Positions 9,931 through 17,904 of a stretch of 36,720 bases of DNA are shown here, piece after piece. Numbering within the stretch: the stretch's first letter is position 1; every line of letters begins with the position of its first letter. Made by a program: the position numbers and the translations under genes. This DNA is from an uncultured Spirochaetia bacterium (GTDB lineage Bacteria > Spirochaetota > Spirochaetia > JABEVK01). Below the pieces are notes generated by a model. The model worked only from the letters and a program-made list of their open reading frames with translations, had not been told where the DNA came from and did no database searches. The stretch spans positions 1 through 36,720 of the forward strand of contig CALGPJ010000013.1 in NCBI GenBank assembly GCA_937960645.1. Direction: 5' to 3'.

Positions 9931-10446
9931 CTAGGTGGATTCCAATCCGCGCGCCATGAGCAGTTTACCGGACCTGACAACCTCCAGGATTCCGAAAGGC
10001 ACGAGAACCTTCTGAAAAGCGTCGAGCTTTTCGGACTGTCCCGAGATCTCGAAAATCAAGGATTCTTGACCCACATCGATGGTCTTGGCTTTGAACACCT
10101 GGGCGATCTGTAAGGCCTGGTTCCGCTGCTCCGCACTGCACGATATTTTGATCAAACCCAACTCTTTTTGCAAGATATCGCTGTCGGTGTAGTCCTGGGC
10201 GTGGACCACATCCACCAGCTTGTTCAGCTGGGCCAGAATGAGATGGAGCGTATCGGGATCCCCGGACGCCGTGATACTCATCATCGAGAACCTCGGGTCC
10301 TGGCTCTCGCTAACGACCAGGCTATCGATGTTATAACCACGCCGAGAGAAGACCAGGGCAATGCGAATCAAGACACCGGGCTTGTTGGAGACTTTCAGGC
10401 TAATGACGTGTTTTTTTTGGGTCAGGATGTCTTTCGTATTGTTCAT
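9931..10446 (-). CDS. ilvN: Acetolactate synthase regulatory (small) subunit
   Basis: A 171-residue small subunit of acetohydroxyacid synthase. The N-terminal ACT domain (about residues 12-85) contains the classic opening 'L-x-V-x-N-K-P-G-V-L-x-R' and the GYNIDSL segment, and is followed by the IlvN C-terminal domain. In the family this subunit stimulates the catalytic subunit and gives feedback inhibition by valine or other branched-chain amino acids. Its ATG shares one base with the stop codon of ilvB (TGATG), which points to coupled translation at fixed stoichiometry. The length matches the IlvH/IlvN long form with a complete C-terminal domain. Confidence 0.95.
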   Translation of the reverse strand: MNNTKDILTQKKHVISLKVSNKPGVLIRIALVFSRRGYNIDSLVVSESQDPRFSMMSITASGDPDTLHLILAQLNKLVDVVHAQDYTDSDILQKELGLIKISCSAEQRNQALQIAQVFKAKTIDVGQESLIFEISGQSEKLDAFQKVLVPFGILEVVRSGKLLMARGLEST

Positions 10447-12173
10447 CAGGTGCTCCCCGTCGGCTTATCCATTTTTTTCCTTGGGGGACCCAGGAGGATT
10501 TGCTCCAGGGAGGCCCCGGCCGGAATCATGGGGAATACGTTGTCGTGTTTTTCCACCTCGGCATCGATGATGCACGGCCCCTCGTGGTATTCGAGAGCGG
10601 ACTGAAGGATACGGCGGACATCGGCCGGCCTGCGGATTCGAAACCCCTTCATTCCGTAGGCTTCCGCCAATTTGACGAAGTCGGGGCTTCCTTCCAGATC
10701 CACACCGGATAGCCGGTCTTCGTAGAAGAGGTTCTGCCACTGACGCACCATACCGAGGTAGCGATTGTTGATGATCAGAATTTTGATGGGAATTTTGAGC
10801 ACGCAGGCGGTCGCCAGCTCGGACATGGTCATCTGAAAGCCGCCATCCCCGACCACCGCGACCACGAGTTCGCCTGGCCGGGCAAGTTGGGCCCCGATCG
10901 CCGAAGGGAGCCCAAACCCCATGGTCCCTGCCCCACCGGAGCTGATCCAGTCACGAGGATTTTCTGTCAACAGGAACTGAGCCGCCCACATCTGGTGCTG
11001 GCCCACGTCGGTGGTCACGATGGCCCGGCCCTGGGTCAATTTGTAAAACTCGTCCAAAACGTGCTGGGCCCTCAGTTTCCCCTCTTTTTTGTATTTCAGG
11101 GGCATCTCCCGGCGCCACCTCTTGATCTGTCGTAGCCAGGGACCGGTGTCCGGTCTTTTGCCCGGGTCTTGAAAATGTTCGATGAGCAGCCTCAGGCCTT
11201 CGGCGGCATCTCCGTTGATGGCAACGTCCACGGGAACCACCTTGTTCAATTCGGCGGCGTCGATGTCGCAGTGGATCTTTTTCGCCCTCTTTCCGAAGGT
11301 GGCATAATTCCCCACGATGCGATCGTCGAAGCGGCTCCCAAAATTGATGATCAGATCGGTTTCCACCATGGCCTTGTTGGCATAACCCGTGCCGTGCATG
11401 CCCAGCATCCCCAGACTCAGTTCATGGCTTTCGGGAAAGGCCCCCTTGCCCAGGAGGGTGTTGACGACCGGAACCCGTAAAAGCTCGGCAAACTTTCTGA
11501 GGTTTTCCGAAGCGTTGGCGATGATGGCCCCGTGCCCCACCAGGAGGACGGGCTGGCGGGATTGACGGATCAGATCTGCCGCCTCCCGGACCGAATTGGT
11601 ATCGATGTGATTTGTCGGGTTATACCCCGGGAGGTGAAAGCTCTCCCGGGTGTCCCGGACCAGGGCGGCGCTCGAAACATCCTTGGGAATATCGATGAGG
11701 ACGGGCCCCGGCCTTCCGGAGGAAGCGATGTAGAAGGCCTCCCGTACGATTCGAGGCAAATCCAGGGGATTTTTCACCAGGTAACTGTGTTTGACGACCG
11801 GATAGGTGATCCCGGAAACATCGGCCTCCTGAAAGGCGTCCAGACCCAGGTTCCTGGTATTGGTTTGGCCCGTGATCACGACCAAAGGCACGGAGTCCAT
11901 GAGGGCAGTCAACAGACCGGTCACCGTGTTGGTGGCACCAGGACCCGAGGTGACCAGCACCACCCCGGTTTTTCCGCTCGCTCGGGCATAGCCATCGGCC
12001 ATATGAGTGGCGCCCTGCTCGTGCCGGGTCAAAACGAGTTGGATGGGACGCCCGACCAGCGCGTCGTAGATGGGGATGGCAGCGCCGCCAGGATGCCCAA
12101 AGATGTACTCGACACCCTGCTCGATGAGAATATCGATCAGGACATCGGCCGCAGTTCTGACTTGAGTACTCAT
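10446..12173 (-). CDS. ilvB: Acetolactate synthase catalytic (large) subunit
   Basis: A 575-residue ThDP/FAD enzyme that condenses two pyruvates, or pyruvate with 2-ketobutyrate, as the first committed step of branched-chain amino acid synthesis. The catalytic glutamate lies in RHEQGATHMADGYAR (E52). The ThDP-binding motif GDGGFQMTMSEL ending in NN is near the C terminus. The open frame extends 17 codons further to 12224, but ATG at 12173 is preferred: it has GGAGG six to seven bases upstream and lies just after a good promoter, and family members begin near this point. It is the first gene of the operon. Confidence 0.96.
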   Translation of the reverse strand: MSTQVRTAADVLIDILIEQGVEYIFGHPGGAAIPIYDALVGRPIQLVLTRHEQGATHMADGYARASGKTGVVLVTSGPGATNTVTGLLTALMDSVPLVVITGQTNTRNLGLDAFQEADVSGITYPVVKHSYLVKNPLDLPRIVREAFYIASSGRPGPVLIDIPKDVSSAALVRDTRESFHLPGYNPTNHIDTNSVREAADLIRQSRQPVLLVGHGAIIANASENLRKFAELLRVPVVNTLLGKGAFPESHELSLGMLGMHGTGYANKAMVETDLIINFGSRFDDRIVGNYATFGKRAKKIHCDIDAAELNKVVPVDVAINGDAAEGLRLLIEHFQDPGKRPDTGPWLRQIKRWRREMPLKYKKEGKLRAQHVLDEFYKLTQGRAIVTTDVGQHQMWAAQFLLTENPRDWISSGGAGTMGFGLPSAIGAQLARPGELVVAVVGDGGFQMTMSELATACVLKIPIKILIINNRYLGMVRQWQNLFYEDRLSGVDLEGSPDFVKLAEAYGMKGFRIRRPADVRRILQSALEYHEGPCIIDAEVEKHDNVFPMIPAGASLEQILLGPPRKKMDKPTGST

Positions 12174-12188
12174 ATGACCTCCACTTGC

Positions 12189-12217
12189 AACATAGATGAA
12201 AATAAAACATTTGTCAA
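12189..12217 (-). promoter_or_regulatory. Promoter of the ilvB operon
   Basis: On the minus strand TTGACA (12217-12212), 17 bases, TATGTT (12194-12189). The start codon of ilvB follows after 15 bases, including GGAGG. The predicted leader is only about 9 bases, which leaves no room for a T-box riboswitch or attenuator leader peptide downstream of this promoter. Confidence 0.65.
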
Positions 12218-12298
12218 GTATCAAGGTATTTGTGGAGATTTTAGATTTATTTTTTTACAAAATTTACTGGCAAATAAGGGATAACGGCGTTTTTTAAC

Positions 12299-12320
12299 AA
12301 AAAAAATTAAAATTTTTAAT
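12299..12320 (-). terminator. AT-rich terminator-like hairpin after the PilZ gene
   Basis: Immediately downstream of the PilZ gene on the minus strand is an ATTAAA/TTTAAT inverted repeat with a three-base loop (12320-12306), directly followed by eight T (complement of 12299-12306). The stem contains no G-C pair, so it is weak; the long T-run is the main support. Confidence 0.4.
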
Positions 12321-12325
12321 CAAAA

Positions 12326-13204
12326 TCAAAGCCGTTCTTTTCGGAGCTCGATAATTTTATGCAAAAAAGAGTACATAAAATTGGAAATGTGCGTGGCGTT
12401 GAGATCATTGATCATGGAGGGATTCATGAGGTCATAATAGACACAGACCTCATGGTCCTCGGGCAAGACTCGACTGACGATCGAGCGAGCGATTCGAACG
12501 GGCAGACTTTGAAGATGAAATTCCATGTAAACGTTATCCCCCTCGACAAAACATTCCGCATGGTTTTTTTCCTTAAAAATGACACTGAGTCCATTCAGGC
12601 TGATGTCCTTGAGCTGCCCTTCCAATGACGGCCCCCAACTCAGACCGTCGTGGATGTTTTGGATCTTGACCAGGATTTTTTGGGCGGACACATTGATGCG
12701 CAGGTAATTTCGGATAAGACGGTTCCTTTCCGAGAAAAAGGGTGGGACAACGTTCAAAATGGTATTCTGAAAATCGCGCTGATCAAAAATCCGTTTTTCG
12801 ATGTAGCCGATCCCCTCGGAACGAAAGAGGTGGGCGACCTCGGGGTAGATGTAGCTCGTGATAACGAGCGTTCTTCCGGGGTTTACAGTGTTGATCCTCT
12901 GGATGAGGTCGAGGGAAAAGATCTTCAGGGCCCGATGGTTGGAACGAATCTCCCGAAAGGTGTTGTCCAGATTGACGATGATCGCCGTGTAGGGATCCAC
13001 GATTTTCTTGAGCTTTTCCAAATATCGATCCAGGTCGTTGAGTTCCTCGACCAGGACATCTTTTTTCAGCAGGTCGAGCAGTTCTTCACGACGCAGCTGG
13101 ACGTTCATATCGAAACTGAAAATCAGTTTGGGAGAAGCGGCAATTTCATCTTTGTACAGTCTCATGGTATTATCAGTATAAGACACATTAGATATTTCAA
13201 GCAT
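12326..13204 (-). CDS. PilZ-domain (c-di-GMP) protein with degenerate receiver-like N-terminal domain
   Basis: A 292-residue cytoplasmic protein (no signal peptide or membrane segment). The C-terminal part (about 160-260) is a PilZ domain with both c-di-GMP-binding motifs: R-x3-R at 165-169 (RNYLR) and D-x-S-x-x-G at 200-205 (DISLNG). The first ~150 residues have an alternating beta/alpha pattern (AIIVNLD, RTLVITSY, YIEKRIF) that resembles a receiver domain but lacks a clear acidic pocket, so phosphorylation is doubtful. A plausible role is to connect c-di-GMP to motility or adhesion, given the divergent chemoreceptor gene next door. The start is uncertain: ATG at 13204 is used here, ATG at 13165 is the alternative, and the frame stays open to a TTG at 13261. 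Confidence 0.8.
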   Translation of the reverse strand: MLEISNVSYTDNTMRLYKDEIAASPKLIFSFDMNVQLRREELLDLLKKDVLVEELNDLDRYLEKLKKIVDPYTAIIVNLDNTFREIRSNHRALKIFSLDLIQRINTVNPGRTLVITSYIYPEVAHLFRSEGIGYIEKRIFDQRDFQNTILNVVPPFFSERNRLIRNYLRINVSAQKILVKIQNIHDGLSWGPSLEGQLKDISLNGLSVIFKEKNHAECFVEGDNVYMEFHLQSLPVRIARSIVSRVLPEDHEVCVYYDLMNPSMINDLNATHISNFMYSFLHKIIELRKERL

Positions 13205-13241
13205 ACTTTCCCGGGACGCGGCTATCGTTAAAAAGCACAGG

Positions 13242-13378
13242 TTATCCACAGCTGTCTGCAACCCCTGTTCTCGATCAGCGCAGGTATTTTCACCAAAAAT
13301 CCCGCATTTTTTCGCTACATATCAACAACATATCCACATTTCCACATTACCGCTGGAATTTTTCACAGTTATTCCACA
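13242..13378 (+). other. Cluster of DnaA-box-like sequences between divergent genes
   Basis: The 231-base gap between the PilZ and chemoreceptor genes contains a perfect TTATCCACA box (13242-13250). It also holds, in the same orientation, ATATCCACA (13330-13338, one mismatch), ATTTCCACA (13338-13346, two), TTTTTCACA (13359-13367, one mismatch to TTATNCACA) and TATTCCACA (13370-13378, two). A T-rich stretch follows (13389-13410). This could be a DnaA-regulated or DnaA-titrating region, or part of a replication origin. No dnaA, dnaN or gyrase gene is nearby to support an origin. Confidence 0.5.
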
Positions 13379-13400
13379 TCCAGTATTGAACAAATTTTTC

Positions 13401-13429
13401 TTGATTTTAGACAAGGTCCATGCTAATTT
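13401..13429 (+). promoter_or_regulatory. Promoter of the chemoreceptor gene, start-codon proximal
   Basis: TTGATT (13401-13406), 17 bases, TAATTT (13424-13429), then GGAGTA and the GTG start at 13436. Transcription would begin at or next to the start codon, so the GGAG between the -10 and the GTG would mostly lie outside the mRNA. Confidence 0.5.
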
Positions 13430-13435
13430 GGAGTA

Positions 13436-15289
13436 GTGAATAAAAAATCGGGCAACTCCGTATTACTTGCCTTGTTCGGATCTTTTACCCTGGTCACCAC
13501 CCTTCAGATTTTGGTAACGATTCAACTGGTTCAATCTTTCTACCAAAGCGCCCTCGATTCGGAAATGCAGCATGCGCACAATGTGTTCAATACCTATCTC
13601 GATGTCATGAAAGCGGAGTTGGCCCGGGCCCATCAGGGATACACCTGGTGGACGGAGATTTCTGAAAGTCTCGCACAGCTTGGTCCCGGGGAAAATCTGC
13701 CTGACGACCTTCTGGAAAGTTGGTCCGCGGGAAATGCCGACAACAATTCCCTGGCTTTAATCGCTAAGGGGGGAGTGTTGAGAGCCCTGGTTGGAAAAGA
13801 AAGTGGTTTTTGGGGCCAGGCATTGAAACCCGACGAATGGGAACGCATCTTTTCGCGCTTTCTCCGCGATAACAGCCTGAGCCAGATCGATTTCCTGGCC
13901 CGCGAAGGCCGGTTGCTCGTGGTGATGGGTTGTCCCTCCTGCGATGACTCAGGAAACGTTATGGGAACGGCTCTCCATCTCTTTGGTCTGGAGCTCGATG
14001 AAGGCCGCCTCCTGATTCTCGATCGCCTCTCCGAAGGAAAATACATCCATCAGGATGGACCTTTCAACGTCTCCTCGGTGGATGAAAAGGAGGTTTACAG
14101 GCTCAACTACATCCCGAAGATCGATCCCCAGCCCTATTTTTCGCTCAGTTTTGGTTCGATGGGCGTTCAGATCCTGCTGAACATGGTGATCATGACGGTT
14201 CTCATGATCTTGATTCAACAACGCACGAAAAAACTTTTGAGCAGCCAGGAAAACGCCTGGAAACTGCAGCAAAACCAAGAGAGAGCGATCAAAACCGTCC
14301 AAATCGATTCCGATGATGTGGAAAACGCCGAGCGGTATGTTGCCAAAATGCTGGATTTGGAAGAGTTGTTCAAAAAAATCACCAAGCACTCCCACACCAT
14401 CATCGAAAATTCGGCCCTCGTTACCGGCCAAATCGACGATACCTTCGATGAAATCAAACAAACAGAAAAAAGAATTCAGACAATCAGCGAGCACATCCAT
14501 TACACCTCATCCAACATCCGGGATAGTGCCCATCAGGCTCAAGAGATGATGACGGTCGTGGAAAATCTTCAGAAAAAGGTGATTCAATTTGAAGATGTCG
14601 CCAATGAGCTCAATCAAAATGCCCTGGAAGGTCTGGTATCGCTTCGGGAAAACGTGACAGGCATCAAGGCCGTCGGCCAGGCCAGCCAGCGTGTTCTGGA
14701 GATTCTCAAAGTTATCAACGACATCAGTGACCGAACCCACCTCCTGGCCATCAACGCGGCCATCGAGGCCAGCCGGGCGGGATCCCACGGAAAGGGTTTC
14801 AGTGTCGTGGCCTCCGAGATACGGACCCTGAGCGAAACGGTGGCCGCCAATACCCGAGAAATTGAGGGGGTAGTTCAGGATATCTTCGGCAAAATCAACC
14901 AGGCGGTCTCCAACACCCAAATGCTGGGAACCATCTTCGACACCATTGCCGATCGCAGCGAGGAGAACCTGCAATTCGTCGAAAGCATCAACGCCCTGAT
15001 GCAACAACAGAGCAGTTTTTCGAGCCAGCTCGTCGCCCAGAACAACCTCATGGCCGGGATCATCGAAGAGTTGGAGACGGCGATCAAACAAAACGTCGGA
15101 GGGCTCGAGAAAATCGTTCGCTCTCTGGATGATCTCAACAAAATCGCCGATCAAAACGCCCAAACCGTGGAGGATCTGGACAAAAACGATCAGGAAATTC
15201 TCAGCCTGCTCCACAGCATCCGAGACCTTCCGCGACGCCTCCTTGCCCAGATTCGCGCCGTCCTGGCAAACCTGGAACAGGCCCCTTGA
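13436..15289 (+). CDS. Methyl-accepting chemotaxis protein with CHASE4-like sensor domain
   Basis: A 617-residue membrane chemoreceptor. TM1 is at about 9-30, a periplasmic domain at ~35-240, and TM2 at ~240-262. The periplasmic part has a long N-terminal helix followed by a YTWW segment, as in CHASE4 domains, where an aromatic W-rich turn follows the first helix. The cytoplasmic part is a long coiled coil with the MCP hairpin tip at ~421-470 (INDISDRTHLLAINAAIEAS, then GKGFSVVASEIRTLSE), which binds CheA/CheW. No HAMP domain is obvious after TM2 and no CheR-tethering pentapeptide is at the C terminus. The start is GTG with GGAG five bases upstream. It probably controls flagellar motility and lies divergently from a PilZ gene. 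Confidence 0.9.
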   Translation: MNKKSGNSVLLALFGSFTLVTTLQILVTIQLVQSFYQSALDSEMQHAHNVFNTYLDVMKAELARAHQGYTWWTEISESLAQLGPGENLPDDLLESWSAGNADNNSLALIAKGGVLRALVGKESGFWGQALKPDEWERIFSRFLRDNSLSQIDFLAREGRLLVVMGCPSCDDSGNVMGTALHLFGLELDEGRLLILDRLSEGKYIHQDGPFNVSSVDEKEVYRLNYIPKIDPQPYFSLSFGSMGVQILLNMVIMTVLMILIQQRTKKLLSSQENAWKLQQNQERAIKTVQIDSDDVENAERYVAKMLDLEELFKKITKHSHTIIENSALVTGQIDDTFDEIKQTEKRIQTISEHIHYTSSNIRDSAHQAQEMMTVVENLQKKVIQFEDVANELNQNALEGLVSLRENVTGIKAVGQASQRVLEILKVINDISDRTHLLAINAAIEASRAGSHGKGFSVVASEIRTLSETVAANTREIEGVVQDIFGKINQAVSNTQMLGTIFDTIADRSEENLQFVESINALMQQQSSFSSQLVAQNNLMAGIIEELETAIKQNVGGLEKIVRSLDDLNKIADQNAQTVEDLDKNDQEILSLLHSIRDLPRRLLAQIRAVLANLEQAP

Positions 15290-15296
15290 GGGGGCC
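15280..15296. terminator. GC hairpin between convergent genes
   Basis: A perfect 6-bp inverted repeat GGCCCC-TTGAG-GGGGCC lies at the chemoreceptor stop codon and just before the convergent phosphofructokinase gene end. It has no T-run on either side, so it may be a Rho-assisted or bidirectional stop or simply an mRNA 3'-end stabiliser. Confidence 0.4.
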
Positions 15297-15308
15297 TTCA
15301 GGCTCGAA

Positions 15309-16976
15309 TCAGCCTTCCTGCTCGAGGATCAGGGTTCGGGTGGGCTGATCGCAGACCTCGCTTGGACCGTAATATTGAATAGCTCCGGGAAAAAGGTAGG
15401 CCGTTTCGACAGCCCACGCCTCCCTGTTAGCCGCGAAGGTCTTGAAGGGCTTGCCCCCCAGGTCCACGAGAGCTTTGCGAATCACCGGCTTTGGTTTTCC
15501 ATGGCGCTGTTCGATGTTCATCATCATGGTGATGGGGATGCCGCCACAGGTCCATTCATCGGCGCTTCGGTGGGTATTCCGAACGCTGGACAAGTATCCT
15601 GTCAGACCGTTGCGAAAGAGCACGTAGGCGGTATACCCCAGGCTGTAACAATAATCCGCATCGAAGTTGGAGGGAAAGGCGCAGCGCCCCTCGTAACCGA
15701 AAAAGTGGGTCAGAGCGGAAAATTTACCCTTGTAACGCCCCTCCTGAGCCCAAACCTTGAGCTTGCGCTTGACCATCTCCACGATGAGTTTTTCGGTTTC
15801 GATGAGGGAGACCTGGACATTCCCGTGGCTGTCGCGGTCCAGCAATAATTGTTTTTGGATTTCGGTGGGCAGACTTTCGAACACCGCAAAGTTTTCCGGC
15901 GGCAGGTGCCCCTTGAGCCATGTCAATTGGCCCTCCAGGCCGCTGATCTTATCGAACTCTGCGGGCCCCTCGGCGTCGTGGGCGAGCACATCGCTGAGTC
16001 TGGCGATCAGGCTTCCTACCTCGGGAATGAACTCGATCAAACCTTCGGGGATCAGGGCAACACCGAAATTCAATCCTTTTTCCGCTCGGCGGGAAATCAC
16101 CTCGGCCACCGCTTCCACGATCTGATTCAGGGTGAGCTTCTTTTCCGCTACCTCCTCCCCGATCAAACAGATGTTGGGTTGGGTTTGCAGGGCACACTCC
16201 AGGGCGATGTGGCTCGCCGAGCGTCCCATGAGCTTGATGAAGTGCCAATATTTTTTCGCACTGAGGGCATCGCGGCAGATATTGCCGATCAATTCGCTGT
16301 AAGTTTTGCAGGCCGTATCGAACCCAAAGCTGGTTTCGATGTGTGCGTTCTTGAGGTCCCCATCGATGGTCTTGGGACAGCCGACCACCTGGGTCGAAGA
16401 GCCGATTTTTTTGAAGTATTCGGCCAGGACAGCGGCGTTGGTGTTGGAATCGTCCCCGCCGATGATGACGACACCATCGAGGCCGATTTGCTGGCACACG
16501 GCTACCACCTTGTCCAACTGCTCCTGGGTCTCGATCTTGTCCCGACCGCTGCCGATGATGTCGAAACCACCGGTATTGCGGTAACGGTCCATCATCTCCG
16601 CGGTGATTTCCACGTACTTACCATTGATGAGCCCGATCGGACCGCCTAAAAATCCGAGAAGCCGGGACTCCGAATGGCCTTTTTTCAAGCCGTCGAAAAG
16701 ACCGGCGATCACGTTGTGGCCGCCGGGTGCCTGACCGCCGGACAAGATGACCCCCACCGTGAGCGGCCGTTGAGCCGCAGGGTTTTTGCCCGAAACGATA
16801 TGTGCCACGGGCTGGCCGTAGGTGTTCGGAAACAGGGCCTTAAGCTCCTCCTGGTTGGCGACGGACTGGGTGGGTTCTCCCAATTTGACCTCGATGGCGT
16901 CGAGCTGCTGACGTAACACCGGGGGGAGTTTGGGTTGGTACTTGTAACGCTCTTTTTGCAAGGCGGAAAGTGACAT
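15309..16976 (-). CDS. pfp: Pyrophosphate-dependent 6-phosphofructokinase (long form)
   Basis: A 555-residue PPi-dependent phosphofructokinase, the length of the Borrelia/Treponema long-type enzyme and plant PFP-beta. It interconverts fructose 6-phosphate and fructose 1,6-bisphosphate using pyrophosphate. Key segments are GGQAPGGHN (80-88), GGDDSNTN (173-180, where the second aspartate is the residue that favours PPi over ATP), PKTIDGD with the catalytic aspartate (201-207) and MGRSASH (250-256). The frame is open upstream to 17213, but ATG at 16976 has a GAGGAG site seven bases before it and begins the conserved N terminus, so it is chosen. It is transcribed divergently from the DUF188 gene and convergently with the chemoreceptor gene. 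Confidence 0.95.
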   Translation of the reverse strand: MSLSALQKERYKYQPKLPPVLRQQLDAIEVKLGEPTQSVANQEELKALFPNTYGQPVAHIVSGKNPAAQRPLTVGVILSGGQAPGGHNVIAGLFDGLKKGHSESRLLGFLGGPIGLINGKYVEITAEMMDRYRNTGGFDIIGSGRDKIETQEQLDKVVAVCQQIGLDGVVIIGGDDSNTNAAVLAEYFKKIGSSTQVVGCPKTIDGDLKNAHIETSFGFDTACKTYSELIGNICRDALSAKKYWHFIKLMGRSASHIALECALQTQPNICLIGEEVAEKKLTLNQIVEAVAEVISRRAEKGLNFGVALIPEGLIEFIPEVGSLIARLSDVLAHDAEGPAEFDKISGLEGQLTWLKGHLPPENFAVFESLPTEIQKQLLLDRDSHGNVQVSLIETEKLIVEMVKRKLKVWAQEGRYKGKFSALTHFFGYEGRCAFPSNFDADYCYSLGYTAYVLFRNGLTGYLSSVRNTHRSADEWTCGGIPITMMMNIEQRHGKPKPVIRKALVDLGGKPFKTFAANREAWAVETAYLFPGAIQYYGPSEVCDQPTRTLILEQEG

Positions 16977-17028
16977 GGGTTTCTCCTCGATTGGACTTGA
17001 CGGTATTTTATCGGTCCCGAATGTTTGG

Positions 17029-17034
17029 TACAAT
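17029..17034 (+). promoter_or_regulatory. Possible -10 element abutting the DUF188 start codon
   Basis: TACAAT lies five bases before the ATG at 17040, the same geometry as other start-proximal promoters in this window. The -35 at the expected distance is poor (TTTTAT), so this is a weak call. Confidence 0.35.
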
Positions 17035-17039
17035 ACCGC

Positions 17040-17516
17040 ATGGTTTTCTGGATCGATGCGGATTCCTGCCCCCGCCCTGTCCGCCGGATCGTGGCCCGTC
17101 GGGCGGGCAAGCTCGGATTTTCGTGCTACTTCGTTTCCTGCCGTCCCCTTCCCGTGGAAGAAGGCGCGCAGCTCAGTTTGGTTCCCAACGAGGACCAGGC
17201 CGCCGATCGGCACATCCTATCGCAGCTCGCTTCGGATGACCTTGTCATCACACGGGATCTAGGGTTGGCGCAAAAGGTCCTGAGCGCTGGGGCAAGCGCC
17301 ATGAACGACCGCGGCATCCTCTGGCAGGCCGACACCCTTCGCGAACGGCTGTCCCTGGCCCTGGCAGCCAGGGAAATCTACACATCCGGCCTTGAAAAGC
17401 GGCCGACGAAAAGTTTTGGCAAAAGGGAAATCGATGACTTTTCAGGGGGTTTTGACCGCTGGGTTCAAGGCAGAATCAGGGGCCAGGAGAGAAGTGGCGG
17501 AGCAGGGCCGAATTGA
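17040..17516 (+). CDS. YaiI/YqxD family protein (DUF188, UPF0178)
   Basis: A 158-residue protein with the family's opening 'W-I-D-A-D-S-C-P-x-P-V-R', a central 'A-D-x-x-I' segment and an 'L-V-I-T-R-D-L-x-L-A' segment, a pattern shared with PIN-like nuclease folds. No biochemical role is established for the family. ATG at 17040 is preferred over an in-frame TTG at 17025 because it begins two residues before the conserved motif; there is no Shine-Dalgarno sequence, but a TACAAT sits just upstream. The 3' end overlaps the convergent SPOR-like gene by 41 bases, and the C-terminal tail is probably variable. Confidence 0.85.
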   Translation: MVFWIDADSCPRPVRRIVARRAGKLGFSCYFVSCRPLPVEEGAQLSLVPNEDQAADRHILSQLASDDLVITRDLGLAQKVLSAGASAMNDRGILWQADTLRERLSLALAAREIYTSGLEKRPTKSFGKREIDDFSGGFDRWVQGRIRGQERSGGAGPN

Positions 17517-17904
17517 ATCCGGCCTGTCGGATGCGCTGAAGCGTGCTCTGCAGCTGTGAAGGAGTCAGCGGGCCGGCACTGAGCCGGTAAGATTCGCCAA
17601 GGCGTATCAAGTAGATGTTGATGCTCCCCAACAGGGGACGAAGTTTTTCCGCCGCCGATGATGCCTGGTCGCTATTCATGTTTTCAAGGGGAATTTGAAG
17701 GTGCCACCCAGAGGGGAGGGTCGTCTGAACGGTCAAAGTTTGCCGGACAGGGCTGTTGGTTGCCGGCCTGGCAGACTCTGCAGGGGCAGGCGGGAATCGG
17801 TTCTGGGAACTAGGCTCGATCAGAAAAATCGTCTCCCCGGATTGAGCTCCAAGGTTTAGAATGAGCAGGAGAAAGGAAATCAGGAAAGATGCGTATCGAT
17901 TCAT
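17476..17904 (-). CDS. Small exported SPOR-like protein
   Basis: A 142-residue protein with a clear signal peptide (NRYASF, then a leucine-rich core, ending LGAQS), a proline/serine-rich linker (~30-60) and a C-terminal ~70-residue domain. That domain (GWHLQIPLENM ... YRLSAGPL ... [11 protein letters not shown]) has the beta-alpha-beta-beta-alpha-beta pattern of SPOR domains, which bind peptidoglycan stripped of stem peptides, often at division sites. The match is by pattern, not by strict motif. ATG at 17904 is preferred over GTG at 17913: an AGAGGTGG site lies upstream and the signal peptide starts there. Its 5' end overlaps the 5' end of the divergent 7TM gene by 16 bases, and its 3' end overlaps the DUF188 gene by 41. 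Confidence 0.65.
   Translation of the reverse strand: MNRYASFLISFLLLILNLGAQSGETIFLIEPSSQNRFPPAPAESARPATNSPVRQTLTVQTTLPSGWHLQIPLENMNSDQASSAAEKLRPLLGSINIYLIRLGESYRLSAGPLTPSQLQSTLQRIRQAGFNSALLRHFSPGP

Noticed and set aside
8603-9934. A 443-codon plus-strand open frame opposite leuC
   Set aside because: It mirrors the leuC frame, with His/Gly/Pro-rich composition and no family resemblance.
12174-12325. T-box riboswitch or attenuator leader for the ilvB operon
   Set aside because: No T-box core, leader peptide with branched-chain codons or terminator/antiterminator pair is seen; the promoter is 15 bases from the start codon.
16977-17213. N-terminal extension of the phosphofructokinase frame by 79 codons
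   Set aside because: The extension overlaps the divergent DUF188 gene, has no homology pattern, and a GAGGAG site marks the internal ATG at 16976.
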